Notes: a model not told the origin generated them from the sequence alone. Positions 53,879 to 63,488 are shown, counted from the first letter of the stretch. The stretch: DNA of 64,000 bases from CALZBJ01 sp945619025 (GCA_945619025.1 CALZBJ010000001.1:310001-374000); one strand, 5' to 3'. Translations and numbers: made by a program.

Positions 53879-55198
53879 ATGCGTAAACAGCTCGATACGC
53901 TCGACGCGTGGCTTAGCCACCTTGAGTCCATTCACCCATTATCGATGGATTTTAAATTAGAGCGTATCCGTGCTGTGCTCAAAACGCTCGCAATCGAACC
54001 CATTGCCCCGCACGTCATTATCGTCGCGGGCACCAATGGAAAAGGCTCTACCGCCACCACAACGGCGACGCTTTTTACCGAGCAGGGTTATAAAACCGGC
54101 CTCTTTACCTCCCCTCACATCAACCGTTTTAATGAACGCATTCGCCTTAATTTAAAAGAAGCGGATGATGCGCTCATCATGGAAGCCTTTAACGCGATTG
54201 AAACCGCGCGCGGCGAAATTACCCTCACCTACTTTGAGTTTGCAACCTTAGCGGCGTTTTACTGCTTTAAAAAAGAAAATGTCGATGTGGCGATTTTAGA
54301 GGTGGGCCTAGGCGGCCGTCTGGATTCAACCAATATCACCCGTGCCGATATGGCGCTCATTACCCCAATCGATCTTGATCACACTCACATTTTGGGCGAT
54401 ACCATTGAGAAAATTGCCTTTGAAAAAGCGGGCGTGATTAAAGAGGGCGCGATCGTAATTACTAGCGAAGTCAATCCGCCTGAACCGATCATCACCCAAT
54501 GCGACAAAATGGGGGCGACGCGTTATTCCCAAGGCGATGCGATTGCGTATGAGATTTTAGAGGATGGGCGTTTTACCTATTCGCTCACGCGAAATCTCGC
54601 AAGCAATCAAGCAAACTCAAAGGAAACGATCGAACTGACGCTGCCTAAATTAAATCTCCTTGGCCGACATCAATATCAAAATGCAGTAACGGCGATTAGT
54701 GCGCTTCTACTCTCGCCCTTCCCCGTCGATCTAGAAAAAATCGGTTCAGGGCTTTCCCATGTGTCGCTCAAAGGGCGTTTTCAGCCGCTTAAAAAAGAGG
54801 GCTCACCGGATCTCTATCTCGATGTGACCCATAATCGCCAAGGGGCACGCGTATTAAAAGAGCTCATTGAGAGTTATCCCCCTAAAGGTCGTGTTTTAGC
54901 GGTCTTTGGCATGCTCATTGATAAAGACCCGTTTGCGGTCACCCATGAATTAAACTCCCACATCGATCACTGGTATCTGACCGGAATTGATGGCGAACGT
55001 GGCCAAACGGAAGCGGCGTTGCTTGAGCGAATTGCCACCGAAATTGATCACCGTTATACCCTCACTCACGATGTGCCATCCGCTTGCGAAAAAGCATTAA
55101 AGGACGCCTCTAAAGATGATATAATCATCGTATTTGGCTCATTTCACATTGTTTCTGCAGGAATAAATTGGCTTAACGACTATGGCTATCACGATTAA
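53879..55198 (+). CDS. folC: Bifunctional folylpolyglutamate synthase / dihydrofolate synthase
   Basis: Adds glutamate to dihydropteroate and to folates. I place the start at the ATG at 53879, giving 439 residues and the N-terminus MRKQLDTLDAWLSHLESIHP; the open frame upstream lies within accD. The Mur-ligase-like ATP loop is AGTNGKGSTATT. GGRLDSTNI and FGSFHIVSAG near the end fit the family. It overlaps the next gene by 17 bp. Confidence 0.95.
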   Translation: MRKQLDTLDAWLSHLESIHPLSMDFKLERIRAVLKTLAIEPIAPHVIIVAGTNGKGSTATTTATLFTEQGYKTGLFTSPHINRFNERIRLNLKEADDALIMEAFNAIETARGEITLTYFEFATLAAFYCFKKENVDVAILEVGLGGRLDSTNITRADMALITPIDLDHTHILGDTIEKIAFEKAGVIKEGAIVITSEVNPPEPIITQCDKMGATRYSQGDAIAYEILEDGRFTYSLTRNLASNQANSKETIELTLPKLNLLGRHQYQNAVTAISALLLSPFPVDLEKIGSGLSHVSLKGRFQPLKKEGSPDLYLDVTHNRQGARVLKELIESYPPKGRVLAVFGMLIDKDPFAVTHELNSHIDHWYLTGIDGERGQTEAALLERIATEIDHRYTLTHDVPSACEKALKDASKDDIIIVFGSFHIVSAGINWLNDYGYHD

Positions 55199-56066
55199 TA
55201 AAACACTCTTACGTCGCCTGATTGGGCTTCTATTTATTGTGGCAATCGCGTTATTGCTCTCGCCGCTCGTCTTTAAACCAAACCCCAATTTACCGGGGCA
55301 AAGCACGCAGATGCTCAGCGAAAATGATCTTAAAAACGAGAAAACCAATCGCTTAGTAATCCCCATGACCACTAAAAATGATGATGGCTCAAGCACCATT
55401 ATCGTTAAACCCCCTACGGTTGAATTTAAACCCAAAGAGACCAAACCCGTGCTTCCTCCGATGACGGAAGAATTCCCGGATCCAATGGTAGAGGGCGGCA
55501 ATAAATCAGTCGTGCCTGAATCGCTTTGGGATAAGATCGAGAGCGAGCCAAAAACTGCGGTAGAAACGCCCAAAACCGTGACCGCTAATAAACGCCCGGA
55601 TCCCCTTCCGGCGGGCCATTCCCTTGCGAAAAAAGAGACCACTAATGTTCAACAAGGGACTAACAATGCCCATAACGGCAATCCTGCTACCAACACACAA
55701 AAGCAGGCTCAAGCCCAAACAAAACCTAAAACCGAAGTGAAACCGCCGGCGATTAAACTCCGCTCGGTACAAGAGACTAAACCGGCTGCAAAGACACAAA
55801 CCGCGCAAGCCAATAAACCCGCTCAAACGGCCGCAGTATCAAGCGGTGGCAAAGGCTGGTATGTGCAAGTGGGCAGCTTTGGCAGTCGCCAAAATGCGAA
55901 CGCTCGCCATGCAGAGTTTAAACGCCAAAATTTACCGGCGGTCATCTTTGTAGAAGGAAATTTTAACAAGGTTCAAATCGGCCCATATCGCACCCGCGAT
56001 GAGGCTGAACGAATTCAAAGTCGCCTACGCGCCAATAAAATCGATACCACCATCTTATCTCGATAA
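55182..56066 (+). CDS. SPOR domain protein (DedD-like)
   Basis: Bitopic protein of 294 residues. One membrane helix lies at about 13-33, followed by a long Pro/Lys/Thr/Gln-rich linker (about 40-220) and a SPOR domain at the C-terminus (GWYVQVGSFGSRQNANARH to the end), which binds denuded glycan at division sites. Position between folC and cvpA matches dedD in E. coli, and the layout agrees. The linker is longer than in E. coli. Confidence 0.85.
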   Translation: MAITINKTLLRRLIGLLFIVAIALLLSPLVFKPNPNLPGQSTQMLSENDLKNEKTNRLVIPMTTKNDDGSSTIIVKPPTVEFKPKETKPVLPPMTEEFPDPMVEGGNKSVVPESLWDKIESEPKTAVETPKTVTANKRPDPLPAGHSLAKKETTNVQQGTNNAHNGNPATNTQKQAQAQTKPKTEVKPPAIKLRSVQETKPAAKTQTAQANKPAQTAAVSSGGKGWYVQVGSFGSRQNANARHAEFKRQNLPAVIFVEGNFNKVQIGPYRTRDEAERIQSRLRANKIDTTILSR

Positions 56067-56093
56067 TCTGACTCTCAATAAAGGACCCAAATA

Positions 56094-56774
56094 GTGGAAG
56101 AATTAAATATCATCGATTACATTATTTTAGGCATCATGCTGATTTCGGTGCTCGTTGCGTATACCCGCGGCGTCATTACCGAAGTGCTGTCGCTATTTGT
56201 CTGGATTGGCGCCATCATTGGGGCAACGCTCTATTTTGAAGATGTGGCGAAAATGCTTCCCAATATTTTATACGATAGCCCTGCCTCAAACCTTGCCGAT
56301 GCCACCGACCCGAATAATCGAAACGATGTGATTCTCACCTCGATTTTAAGTTTTCTGATCACCTTTTTTGGCCTTCTTTTTATTTTGGGGCTGGTCAATT
56401 TAGTGATCTCACTCTTTATTCGTCACTTTAAAATCAACTTTATCGACCGCCTACTCGGCGCTGCGTTTGGCGTTCTTCGCGGGATTTTGATTGTGGCGTT
56501 TATCTCGATGTTTATCATTACATCCCCCTTAAGCGATCATCCTTATTGGCAAGAAGCGCGCCTCTCACCGACGGTGACGGAGTGGGCAAATAGCTTATCG
56601 ACCATTATTCCGGAAGATTTCTTAAGCAAAATTAATAGCCGCAGCCTGCTCGAAGACATTGAAAAAGTCCGCACGAGCACCGAGCACACTCGCGGTTTAC
56701 TCGATCAGGATGGCACCTCTGCCCCTGCCGATTCAACACTCAATCAGCGCCTGATGGAACAAAGTGATCAATAG
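56094..56774 (+). CDS. cvpA: CvpA family membrane protein
   Basis: Inner-membrane protein of 226 residues. The start is GTG with AAAGGA ahead. About four membrane helices are seen, with the family blocks DYIILGIMLISVLVAYTRG and FIDRLLGAAFGVLRGILIV. The C-terminal tail is polar. It is needed for colicin V production in E. coli and linked to bile salt resistance in other species. purF, usual next, is absent and ubiG follows a terminator. Confidence 0.9.
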   Translation: MEELNIIDYIILGIMLISVLVAYTRGVITEVLSLFVWIGAIIGATLYFEDVAKMLPNILYDSPASNLADATDPNNRNDVILTSILSFLITFFGLLFILGLVNLVISLFIRHFKINFIDRLLGAAFGVLRGILIVAFISMFIITSPLSDHPYWQEARLSPTVTEWANSLSTIIPEDFLSKINSRSLLEDIEKVRTSTEHTRGLLDQDGTSAPADSTLNQRLMEQSDQ

Positions 56775-56834
56775 GCACCCGTAAGGATTGATGGTTCTGC
56801 GTAGATCGTAGAACCCCCTGCCTTGCGCTTGAAA

Positions 56835-56861
56835 AATGAGGGTTCGCCCTCATTACTTGTT
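56835..56861 (+). terminator. Terminator after cvpA
   Basis: AATGAGGG-TTCG-CCCTCATT (56835-56854), with the stable TTCG loop, followed by ACTTGTTTTT. Confidence 0.75.
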
Positions 56862-56895
56862 TTTACTCTGCTGAGCGATGGAGAGACAAATCAGT

Positions 56896-57582
56896 ATGAA
56901 TATTTCACACGACGAAATTAACAAATTTAACGACCAAGATTGGTGGAATGAAGATGGCGATCTTAAAACCCTTCACGATATCAATCCGACCCGCTTTGAA
57001 TATATCACTTCCGAGATCGATCTCCATGGCAAAACCGCACTGGATGTGGGTTGCGGCGGCGGCATTATCTCTGAAGGATTAGCCGCTCGCGGCGCTGAAG
57101 TGACCGCCATTGATATGGCACCAAACGCCATTGAAACCGCCAAAGCGCATGCGTTAGTGAACGATCTTACCATCGATTATCGCGTCACCACTGTGGAAGA
57201 ATTTGCAGAAGACAACCCTGAGAAATTTGATGTGGTGACCTGTCTTGAAATGCTCGAACATGTGCCAATGCCAGGCTCCATCGTTAAAGCGTGCGCAGAA
57301 ACCTTAAAACCGGGCGGGATGCTCTTTTTATCCACGCTCAACCGCAACATGAAATCAAAAATGCTTGCGGTCTTTGCGGCGGAACATCTCCTTCGCATCG
57401 TTCCGAAAGGCACCCATAATCCTGATTCATTTATCACCCCGCTTGAGCTCTATGAGATGTGCGAAATGGCAGGCCTTAAAGTGAAAAGCATCAAAGGCAT
57501 GCACTACAATCCCTTTACCCGCGTCGCCTATTTAAAAGATGATGTGAGCATTAATTACCTACTCTGCGCTGTGAAGGAGTAA
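56896..57582 (+). CDS. ubiG: Ubiquinone biosynthesis O-methyltransferase
   Basis: Does both O-methylation steps of ubiquinone synthesis. I chose the ATG at 56896 (228 residues), preceded by GGAGAG; the ATG at 56878 is an alternative. The N-terminal HDEINKFNDQDWWNEDG matches the UbiG start (FEAVASRWWD in E. coli), and the SAM site is ALDVGCGGGIISEGLAARGA. LEHVPMPGSIVKACAETLKP and FLSTLNRN follow. The next gene starts 2 bp after its stop. Confidence 0.94.
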   Translation: MNISHDEINKFNDQDWWNEDGDLKTLHDINPTRFEYITSEIDLHGKTALDVGCGGGIISEGLAARGAEVTAIDMAPNAIETAKAHALVNDLTIDYRVTTVEEFAEDNPEKFDVVTCLEMLEHVPMPGSIVKACAETLKPGGMLFLSTLNRNMKSKMLAVFAAEHLLRIVPKGTHNPDSFITPLELYEMCEMAGLKVKSIKGMHYNPFTRVAYLKDDVSINYLLCAVKE

Positions 57583-57584
57583 TC

Positions 57585-58310
57585 ATGAGCGATACGAAAA
57601 AGTTTACTGGAAAAGTATTTATTGTGACCGGCGCTTCCGGTGCGATCGGGAAAGAGTCGGCGTTTCGCCTTGCCAATTTAGGCGCAACCGTTATTTTAAT
57701 GGGCCGTAAAGAGGAAAAACTCAATCAAATTTACGACATTATCGTCGCCCGTGGTAACCCAGAACCGGTAATTGTTACCATGGATTTTAATAAAGTAACC
57801 TCGGAAGATTATTACGGACTTGCGCACAATATTGCCCAAGAATTCCCAAAAATTGATGGCATTATCCATACCGCGGTCAACCTTGGCAATCTCGCGCCGC
57901 TTGCACACACCGAGCCCGCAAAATGGGATTTAAGCATCAATTTAGCGCTCAACGCGCCCTTTTATCTCACCCAAGCGATGCTCCCCCTTCTTCATAAAGC
58001 AGAGCCTCGTGCGTCAGTGATCTTCTTTGAACACAATGAAGTGGCGAGCGGAAAAGCCTATTGGGGCAGTTACGCCGTGGCTAAAGCAGGCATTGCCACC
58101 TTAAAACGCCTCTTTGCCGAGGAGTATGAAGCGGGCCAAGCGATTCAATTTAACAGCATCGACCCCGTTCGCATCAATTCTGCACTACAATTTAGTGTAT
58201 CGCCCACGGGCGCAGAGAATCCGAAGAGCCTTCGCGATGTCTGCAATCTCGTTGAAAAACTGTGCGATACCGAGCGTGAGTACATTAACGGAGAGACCTT
58301 CACGCTCTAA
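57585..58310 (+). CDS. YciK-like short-chain dehydrogenase/reductase with degenerate motifs
   Basis: SDR of 241 residues, closest in my judgement to YciK, which follows ubiG in several gammaproteobacteria. The NAD(P) loop TGASGAIG (15-22) is intact, as are Tyr163 and Lys167 in YWGSYAVAKAG. The catalytic Ser position, 13 before the Tyr, is His150 (FFEHNEV), and the NAG motif after beta-4 reads HTAVNLG. Asn119 is kept. It may be inactive or use another mechanism. The function of YciK itself is not settled. Confidence 0.82.
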   Translation: MSDTKKFTGKVFIVTGASGAIGKESAFRLANLGATVILMGRKEEKLNQIYDIIVARGNPEPVIVTMDFNKVTSEDYYGLAHNIAQEFPKIDGIIHTAVNLGNLAPLAHTEPAKWDLSINLALNAPFYLTQAMLPLLHKAEPRASVIFFEHNEVASGKAYWGSYAVAKAGIATLKRLFAEEYEAGQAIQFNSIDPVRINSALQFSVSPTGAENPKSLRDVCNLVEKLCDTEREYINGETFTL

Positions 58311-58353
58311 TTCATCCGTTCGTCAAACCCGACTATCATCTATAGGAGGTTTT

Positions 58354-59832
58354 ATGAGATTAAAAAAATTCACTAAAACAGCGCTTACCTTGTGTGGCGC
58401 CGTTTTTGTTTCTAGCATGGTTAATTTTGCGGGCGCAAGCCCTACTGCCCCCTCGAGCTTTGCCGAAAACACCTTTGAGCATCAGCTCGACAATGGCTTA
58501 AAAATCATCGTTCGCGAAAATCATCGCGCTCCGGTTGTCACCACCATGGTGTGGTATAAAGTCGGCTCGGTCGATGAACCTCGCGGGCTTGGCGGGATCT
58601 CCCACATGCTCGAACATATGATGTTTAAAGGGACCGATACCTTGGGCCCGAACGAACATTCCACCATCATCGCAAATTTGGGCGGGCGAGATAACGCCTT
58701 TACCTCGTACGATTACACCGCTTACTTTGAAAATCTGCCCAGTTGGGAGCTTGAAACCGCTCTTAAACTGGAAGCGGATCGCATGCAAAATCTTGTGCTC
58801 ACGGAGGTCGATTTTGCGCCAGAACGATTAGTGGTAGCCAATGAGCGCCGTCAACGCACCGACAGCAGTCCACAAGCGAAATTCTTTGAAGCTTTTAACG
58901 CGACCGTCTGGAATACCAGCGCCTATCGCAATCCGATTATCGGTTGGATGCCGGAAATTGAGGCGTGGACGCTTGATGATCTTAAAGATTGGTACGCGCG
59001 CTACTACGCGCCCAATAACGCAACGCTCGTTGTGGTTGGCGATGTGGATGCGAAACAAACCTTTGCGCTCGCCGAACACCATTTTGGCGGCATTCCGAAA
59101 AGTGAGGGAATCGTTCACCCCAATGAATTTGAGACAGAGCAACTTGGCGAAAAGCGCATTCATCTCAATATTCCTGCCAATATGCCCCTTTTATTGATGG
59201 TCTATAAAGTCCCGAGCATCAATACCGCTGATGATAAAAATGATGTCTATGCGCTTCTTCTCGCAAGCACGATTTTGGACGGGCTTGATTCATCACGCAT
59301 CACCAAACGCCTTGTCCGCCAAGAGCAGATCGCGCTTAGCACCGGCAACTATTACAGTTTTGATCGCCGTTACGACACCACGGTACTTTTTAGCGCCGTG
59401 CCCACTGCCGGCGTTTCACTGAGTGCCATTGAATCGGAGATTAAAGCCGAAATCGCGCGCCTACAAACAGAAAAAGTGAGCGAGGCGGAACTGAAACGCA
59501 TTATCAATCTCTATCGCGCGTCGGAAATTTATAGCCAAGATTCCATCTATCAACAGGCGATGATGCTCGGCAGTACCACGACCACCGGCGAAGGTTGGCA
59601 AAATCGGGAAAAACTACTCGATGAGCTTGAAAAAGTAACGCCCGAGATGATTCAAGAGGTGGCGCAACGATACTTTATCGATCAGCGTCTCACCGTCGGC
59701 CTGCTTGAACCAAAGGCACTGCCAGAATCTGAGCCCGAATCTGAATCTGATCCTGCAATGGAATCTGCAATCGAACCTGTGGCGGAATCCACCGACACGA
59801 AAGAGTCCACCGATGAATCCCAAGGAGCTTAA
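58354..59832 (+). CDS. M16 family zinc metallopeptidase, active subunit type
   Basis: Periplasmic insulinase-like peptidase. The start at 58354 is marked by AGGAGG and gives 493 residues with a signal peptide (about 1-28). The inverted zinc motif HxxEH is HMLEH (His84, Glu87, His88), and the distal Glu is Glu164 in ANERRQRTD. After the peptidase domains comes a C-terminal tail of about 40 residues rich in Glu, Ser and Pro. It is next to the second M16 gene, 2 bp apart. Confidence 0.93.
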   Translation: MRLKKFTKTALTLCGAVFVSSMVNFAGASPTAPSSFAENTFEHQLDNGLKIIVRENHRAPVVTTMVWYKVGSVDEPRGLGGISHMLEHMMFKGTDTLGPNEHSTIIANLGGRDNAFTSYDYTAYFENLPSWELETALKLEADRMQNLVLTEVDFAPERLVVANERRQRTDSSPQAKFFEAFNATVWNTSAYRNPIIGWMPEIEAWTLDDLKDWYARYYAPNNATLVVVGDVDAKQTFALAEHHFGGIPKSEGIVHPNEFETEQLGEKRIHLNIPANMPLLLMVYKVPSINTADDKNDVYALLLASTILDGLDSSRITKRLVRQEQIALSTGNYYSFDRRYDTTVLFSAVPTAGVSLSAIESEIKAEIARLQTEKVSEAELKRIINLYRASEIYSQDSIYQQAMMLGSTTTTGEGWQNREKLLDELEKVTPEMIQEVAQRYFIDQRLTVGLLEPKALPESEPESESDPAMESAIEPVAESTDTKESTDESQGA

Positions 59833-59834
59833 CG

Positions 59835-61154
59835 ATGAAACGATTTTTGAAATCACTCGCGACCATCGCATTAACGCTGGGTATGCTACTGAGTGCCAAC
59901 GCTATGGATAAACCCACCACCTGGACCACCGAAGAAGGCGCAAGCGTCTATTATCTCAATCTGCCAGAGCTCCCCATTCTCGATCTAATTATTGCGCTCG
60001 ATGCGGGAAATTTCCGTGAGGGCGATCAACATGGGCTCGCCTCGCTAACCGCGTCACTCCTTGTGAAAGGAACGGAAAATCAAGATGAAGAGACGCTCAT
60101 TGAGACGATGGAAGGTTTAGCGACCTCCATTACCGCCGGCAGTAATACGACGCAAACGACGATCCGTTACCGCTCGCTCACCGATGAGGAAGTATTGACG
60201 CCATCCGTTGATCTGCTGTTAGAGATTTTAAAATCGCCCCGCTTTGATGAGGCGACATTTAATCGGGAAGTTGCGCAAATTATCGATGCTCAAAAAGCGC
60301 GCCTTGATAATCAAAATAGCCTTGCAAGTGAAGCCTACTACGCGATGCTCTACCCCGGGCAACATCTTGGTTCAACCTCCGAGATGCTGGTGGAATCGCT
60401 TAAAAAGCTCACTACCGATGATCTAAACGCCTTTAAAGAACGTTATTATCACAGCAATAATGCAAAGATTATTATCGTCGGCGATCTATCTCTCGCCGAG
60501 GCGAAAACACTGGCCAATCGTATTAGCGAGACCCTTGGCACCGGCGAGGCTCAACCGGCCATTGATGAAACGCCCCTTCCTAGCAAAGGTGAAACGAAAG
60601 TGATCGCCTTTGATAGCCCGCAATCGCGCATTATGATGGGCCACCCTGCGATCGATCGCTTTGATCCCGATTATTTCGCGCTCTTTGTAGGCAATCACGT
60701 CTTAGGCGGCAGTGGATTAACGTCGGAACTGATGATGGATATCCGCGAAAAGCAAGGGCTTACCTACGGCATCTATAGCTATTTTGCGCCCTCGTTTTTA
60801 AAGGGCCCCTTTACCATTTCGCTCTCGACCACCAATCAAGATGTTGATCACGCCATTTCTGAAACGAAAAAGCTCGTCAAACGCTTTATTGAAGAGGGCC
60901 CGAGCGAAGAGGCATTGACCCGCGCGAAAAACAATCTCACCGGGAGCATGGCGCTCGATCTCGATAGCAATATGAAGATGGCCAGCGCGCTCCTCTCCAT
61001 TGCCACTTATCAATTACCGCTCGATTACTTCGAGCAATATGCCGATAACGTCAATAATGTGACTCGCGAGATGATCCAAGCGGCGTTTAAAAAGCATGTG
61101 GATGTGGAAAAATTGAGCACCGTTATTGTCGGCGGCTATCAAGAAACGCCCTAA
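59835..61154 (+). CDS. M16 family protein, non-catalytic partner
   Basis: 439 residues with a signal peptide (about 1-23). The HxxEH site is lost: the matching segment reads GLASLTASLL (about 67-76), with no zinc ligand. The rest, including the C-terminal M16 domain with EKQGLTYGIYSYFAP, is well kept. It likely pairs with the preceding active subunit, as in two-subunit bacterial M16 enzymes of the alpha/beta processing-peptidase type. Confidence 0.92.
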   Translation: MKRFLKSLATIALTLGMLLSANAMDKPTTWTTEEGASVYYLNLPELPILDLIIALDAGNFREGDQHGLASLTASLLVKGTENQDEETLIETMEGLATSITAGSNTTQTTIRYRSLTDEEVLTPSVDLLLEILKSPRFDEATFNREVAQIIDAQKARLDNQNSLASEAYYAMLYPGQHLGSTSEMLVESLKKLTTDDLNAFKERYYHSNNAKIIIVGDLSLAEAKTLANRISETLGTGEAQPAIDETPLPSKGETKVIAFDSPQSRIMMGHPAIDRFDPDYFALFVGNHVLGGSGLTSELMMDIREKQGLTYGIYSYFAPSFLKGPFTISLSTTNQDVDHAISETKKLVKRFIEEGPSEEALTRAKNNLTGSMALDLDSNMKMASALLSIATYQLPLDYFEQYADNVNNVTREMIQAAFKKHVDVEKLSTVIVGGYQETP

Positions 61155-61181
61155 TCGACCCAACTGACTTATCCCAAGCTT

Positions 61182-61213
61182 TCCACATTGTCTGTGGATA
61201 AGTTTTGGGATAG
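61182..61213. repeat. 32-bp direct repeat, copy 1, with DnaA box
   Basis: Differs from copy 2 at 3 of 32 bases. TGTGGATAA at 61193-61201 is the complement of the DnaA consensus TTATCCACA. With flanking bases it forms an imperfect palindrome: TATCCCAA and TTCCACA to the left, TGTGGATAA and TTGGGATA to the right. Confidence 0.7.
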
Positions 61214-61359
61214 GTTTATAATAGCGGTCAAATCCGTTGATATGAGAGGGGTTTCAGAGATGATCAAAAATCAGACACTAAAATCCCTTTCTGTTTTATA
61301 ATTAAAAATGTCAAGCAAATCGATGGTGAAATTTCACCCAGAACCCTTCTCCACAACTC

Positions 61360-61391
61360 TCCACAATGCCTGTGGATAAGGTTTGGGATAG
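61360..61391. repeat. 32-bp direct repeat, copy 2, with DnaA box
   Basis: Second copy, 178 bp after the first and in the same orientation, with TGTGGATAA at 61371-61379 and TTTGGGATAG after it. A further TCTCCACAA lies just upstream. Confidence 0.7.
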
Positions 61392-61514
61392 CTCTCGAGC
61401 AAGTAGTTAATCCATTGACCTGATGCGCCTATTCAATTTTGCGCGAAAAATAGACAAATTTAAATTTTTATTCTTTTCACTCAAAGTCAAGCAGTCATTG
61501 CGCAATATTTAATC

Positions 61515-63464
61515 ATGAGCAAACACCCAAACGCGATCACCTCCTTTTTCGGCCCTGACGGCGAATTAAGCCAAGCCATTTCCGGCTACGAACCGCGCGA
61601 GCAACAGATCGAAATGGCGGAACGCGTCTATCAAGCGATCAATTCGAGCGAGACACTTGTGGTCGAAGCGGGAACCGGAACCGGAAAAACCTTCGCCTAT
61701 CTCGTCCCCGCCCTTCTCTCCGATGCAAAAGTCCTCGTCTCAACGGGAACTAAGCACCTGCAAGACCAGCTCTTTGAGAAAGATATTCCCCTCATTCGCT
61801 CGCTGATTAAAAAACCGATTAGCACGAGCCTTCTTAAAGGACGCGCCAACTATGCGTGCCTCTATCGCATTCAATCGGTGCGCAGTCGTGGGCGCTTTGA
61901 AAATAAAAAGCAGGTGGAGCAATTTTATAAGATTGAGCGTTTTGCCAATCAAGACATTCACGGCGATCTTACTCAGCTTTCTGGCATTACCGAGCACGGG
62001 CTCTGGCCACAAGTGACCTCCACGACGGAAAATTGCCTTCATAATGAGTGCCCAAACTTTGAGGATTGTTTTGTCTTTAAAGCGCGTAAAAAGGCGATGG
62101 AATCCGATATTGTGGTGATTAATCATCACTTACTCTGCGCCGATTTCTCCCTTAAAAACGAAGGGTTTGGCGAAATTTTACCAGACGTTGATGTGATCAT
62201 TATCGACGAGGCCCACCAATTAGCGGAAACCGCGAGCCTCTTCTTTAGTACGCAACTCTCCACCAAACAATTTCAAGATTGGGTGGATGATCTTAATCGC
62301 GCCATTGCCGTGGAAGCGCCCGATTTTAGCGGACATGACACCGCGTGTGATGCGCTGTTTAAAAAGATTACCGATCTGAGGCGTGCGCTTCCGCAAGTGA
62401 ACCAGCGCTTTGCTCTCGCGGAATTTGAAGCGAACCCCATCATCACAACGCTCTATAGCGACATTCATTCCGTGCTTGAAACGCTGGTCACGATCACCAA
62501 ACCCCTTGCCTCACGCCATACGGTGTTTACTAAAATGATCGATCGGATCGAGGAATTAACGCTCCGCTGGAAGCGCCTTCTTCTTGCGACCGAAGAGAAT
62601 AAAAATGCCATCAATTGGCTCGAAACTTATACCTTTCATGTGGGCTTTAATTCAACCCCGCTCGATATCTCCGATCATTTCCGCCAAAACAGCCAAAAAC
62701 TGCAAGCAAGCTGGATTTTTACCTCCGCCACCCTTGCCGTCCGCGATGATTTTAACTATTTTTGTCGCCCGCTCGGGCTTTCCACCGAAAATACCTTAAA
62801 GCTCGATAGTCCCTTTGATTATCCGCGCATTTCGCTCCTCTATCATCCGCCGGGGCTTCCCAATCCTAGCGATGCTAATTTCCTGCCGGAGATGATTGAA
62901 GCGTCGCTCCCGGTGATCGATGCCGCTAAAGGGCGCACCTTTATTTTATTTACCAGTTATCGCGCGCTCAATGAGGCTCATACGCTCTTAAAAGACCGCA
63001 CCGAATACCCGCTCTTTGTCCAAGGGGAGATGCCGAAGATGGCACTCATCGAAGCCTTTCGTGAAGCGGGCAACGGGATTTTGCTTGGCACCATGAGCTT
63101 TTGGGAAGGGGTGGACGTGAAAGGCGATGCGCTTGCCTGCGTAATTATCGAGAAGTTTCCTTTCGCCTCACCTGGCGACCCGATCGAGCAAGCGAAAATT
63201 GATCTGCTTCGCAGTCAAGATAAAAATCCCTTTATGCTCTATCAACTGCCGCGCGCGATTATTTCGCTCAAACAAGGGGTCGGACGACTGATCCGAGACC
63301 CGAGCGATTATGGCGTGCTTGTGATAGCCGATCCGCGTCTTTCCACAAAACGATATGGCGTTCAATTCCTCAATAGTTTGCCGCCAATGACCAAAACTCT
63401 TAAAGAAGAGCGGGTCTATCGTTTTTTTGACTATATGGAAAAAAAGCGTCAAACTAGCGACTAA
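61515..63464 (+). CDS. yoaA: ATP-dependent DNA helicase, YoaA/DinG type
   Basis: XPD-like superfamily 2 helicase with an iron-sulfur cluster; E. coli YoaA (636 residues) helps repair stalled forks. It has 649 residues. Walker A is EAGTGTGKTF (51-60). The four cluster cysteines are Cys115, Cys174, Cys179 and Cys185. The DEAH box is at 231-234. Near the end are MSFWEGVDVKGDALACVII and GVGRLIRDP, helicase motifs V and VI. It is followed by plsY. DnaA boxes lie upstream. Confidence 0.93.
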   Translation: MSKHPNAITSFFGPDGELSQAISGYEPREQQIEMAERVYQAINSSETLVVEAGTGTGKTFAYLVPALLSDAKVLVSTGTKHLQDQLFEKDIPLIRSLIKKPISTSLLKGRANYACLYRIQSVRSRGRFENKKQVEQFYKIERFANQDIHGDLTQLSGITEHGLWPQVTSTTENCLHNECPNFEDCFVFKARKKAMESDIVVINHHLLCADFSLKNEGFGEILPDVDVIIIDEAHQLAETASLFFSTQLSTKQFQDWVDDLNRAIAVEAPDFSGHDTACDALFKKITDLRRALPQVNQRFALAEFEANPIITTLYSDIHSVLETLVTITKPLASRHTVFTKMIDRIEELTLRWKRLLLATEENKNAINWLETYTFHVGFNSTPLDISDHFRQNSQKLQASWIFTSATLAVRDDFNYFCRPLGLSTENTLKLDSPFDYPRISLLYHPPGLPNPSDANFLPEMIEASLPVIDAAKGRTFILFTSYRALNEAHTLLKDRTEYPLFVQGEMPKMALIEAFREAGNGILLGTMSFWEGVDVKGDALACVIIEKFPFASPGDPIEQAKIDLLRSQDKNPFMLYQLPRAIISLKQGVGRLIRDPSDYGVLVIADPRLSTKRYGVQFLNSLPPMTKTLKEERVYRFFDYMEKKRQTSD

Positions 63465-63488
63465 TTTTTCACTTTCCAACGAGTTCCT

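Larger units (their letters stand above)
61155..61514. other. Intergenic region with DnaA-box repeats upstream of the yoaA-like gene
   Basis: 360 bp without a gene. It holds two 32-bp direct repeats, each with a perfect DnaA box, and an AT-rich stretch at about 61436-61500. No hairpin followed by a T-run was found for the M16 genes. Confidence 0.6.
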
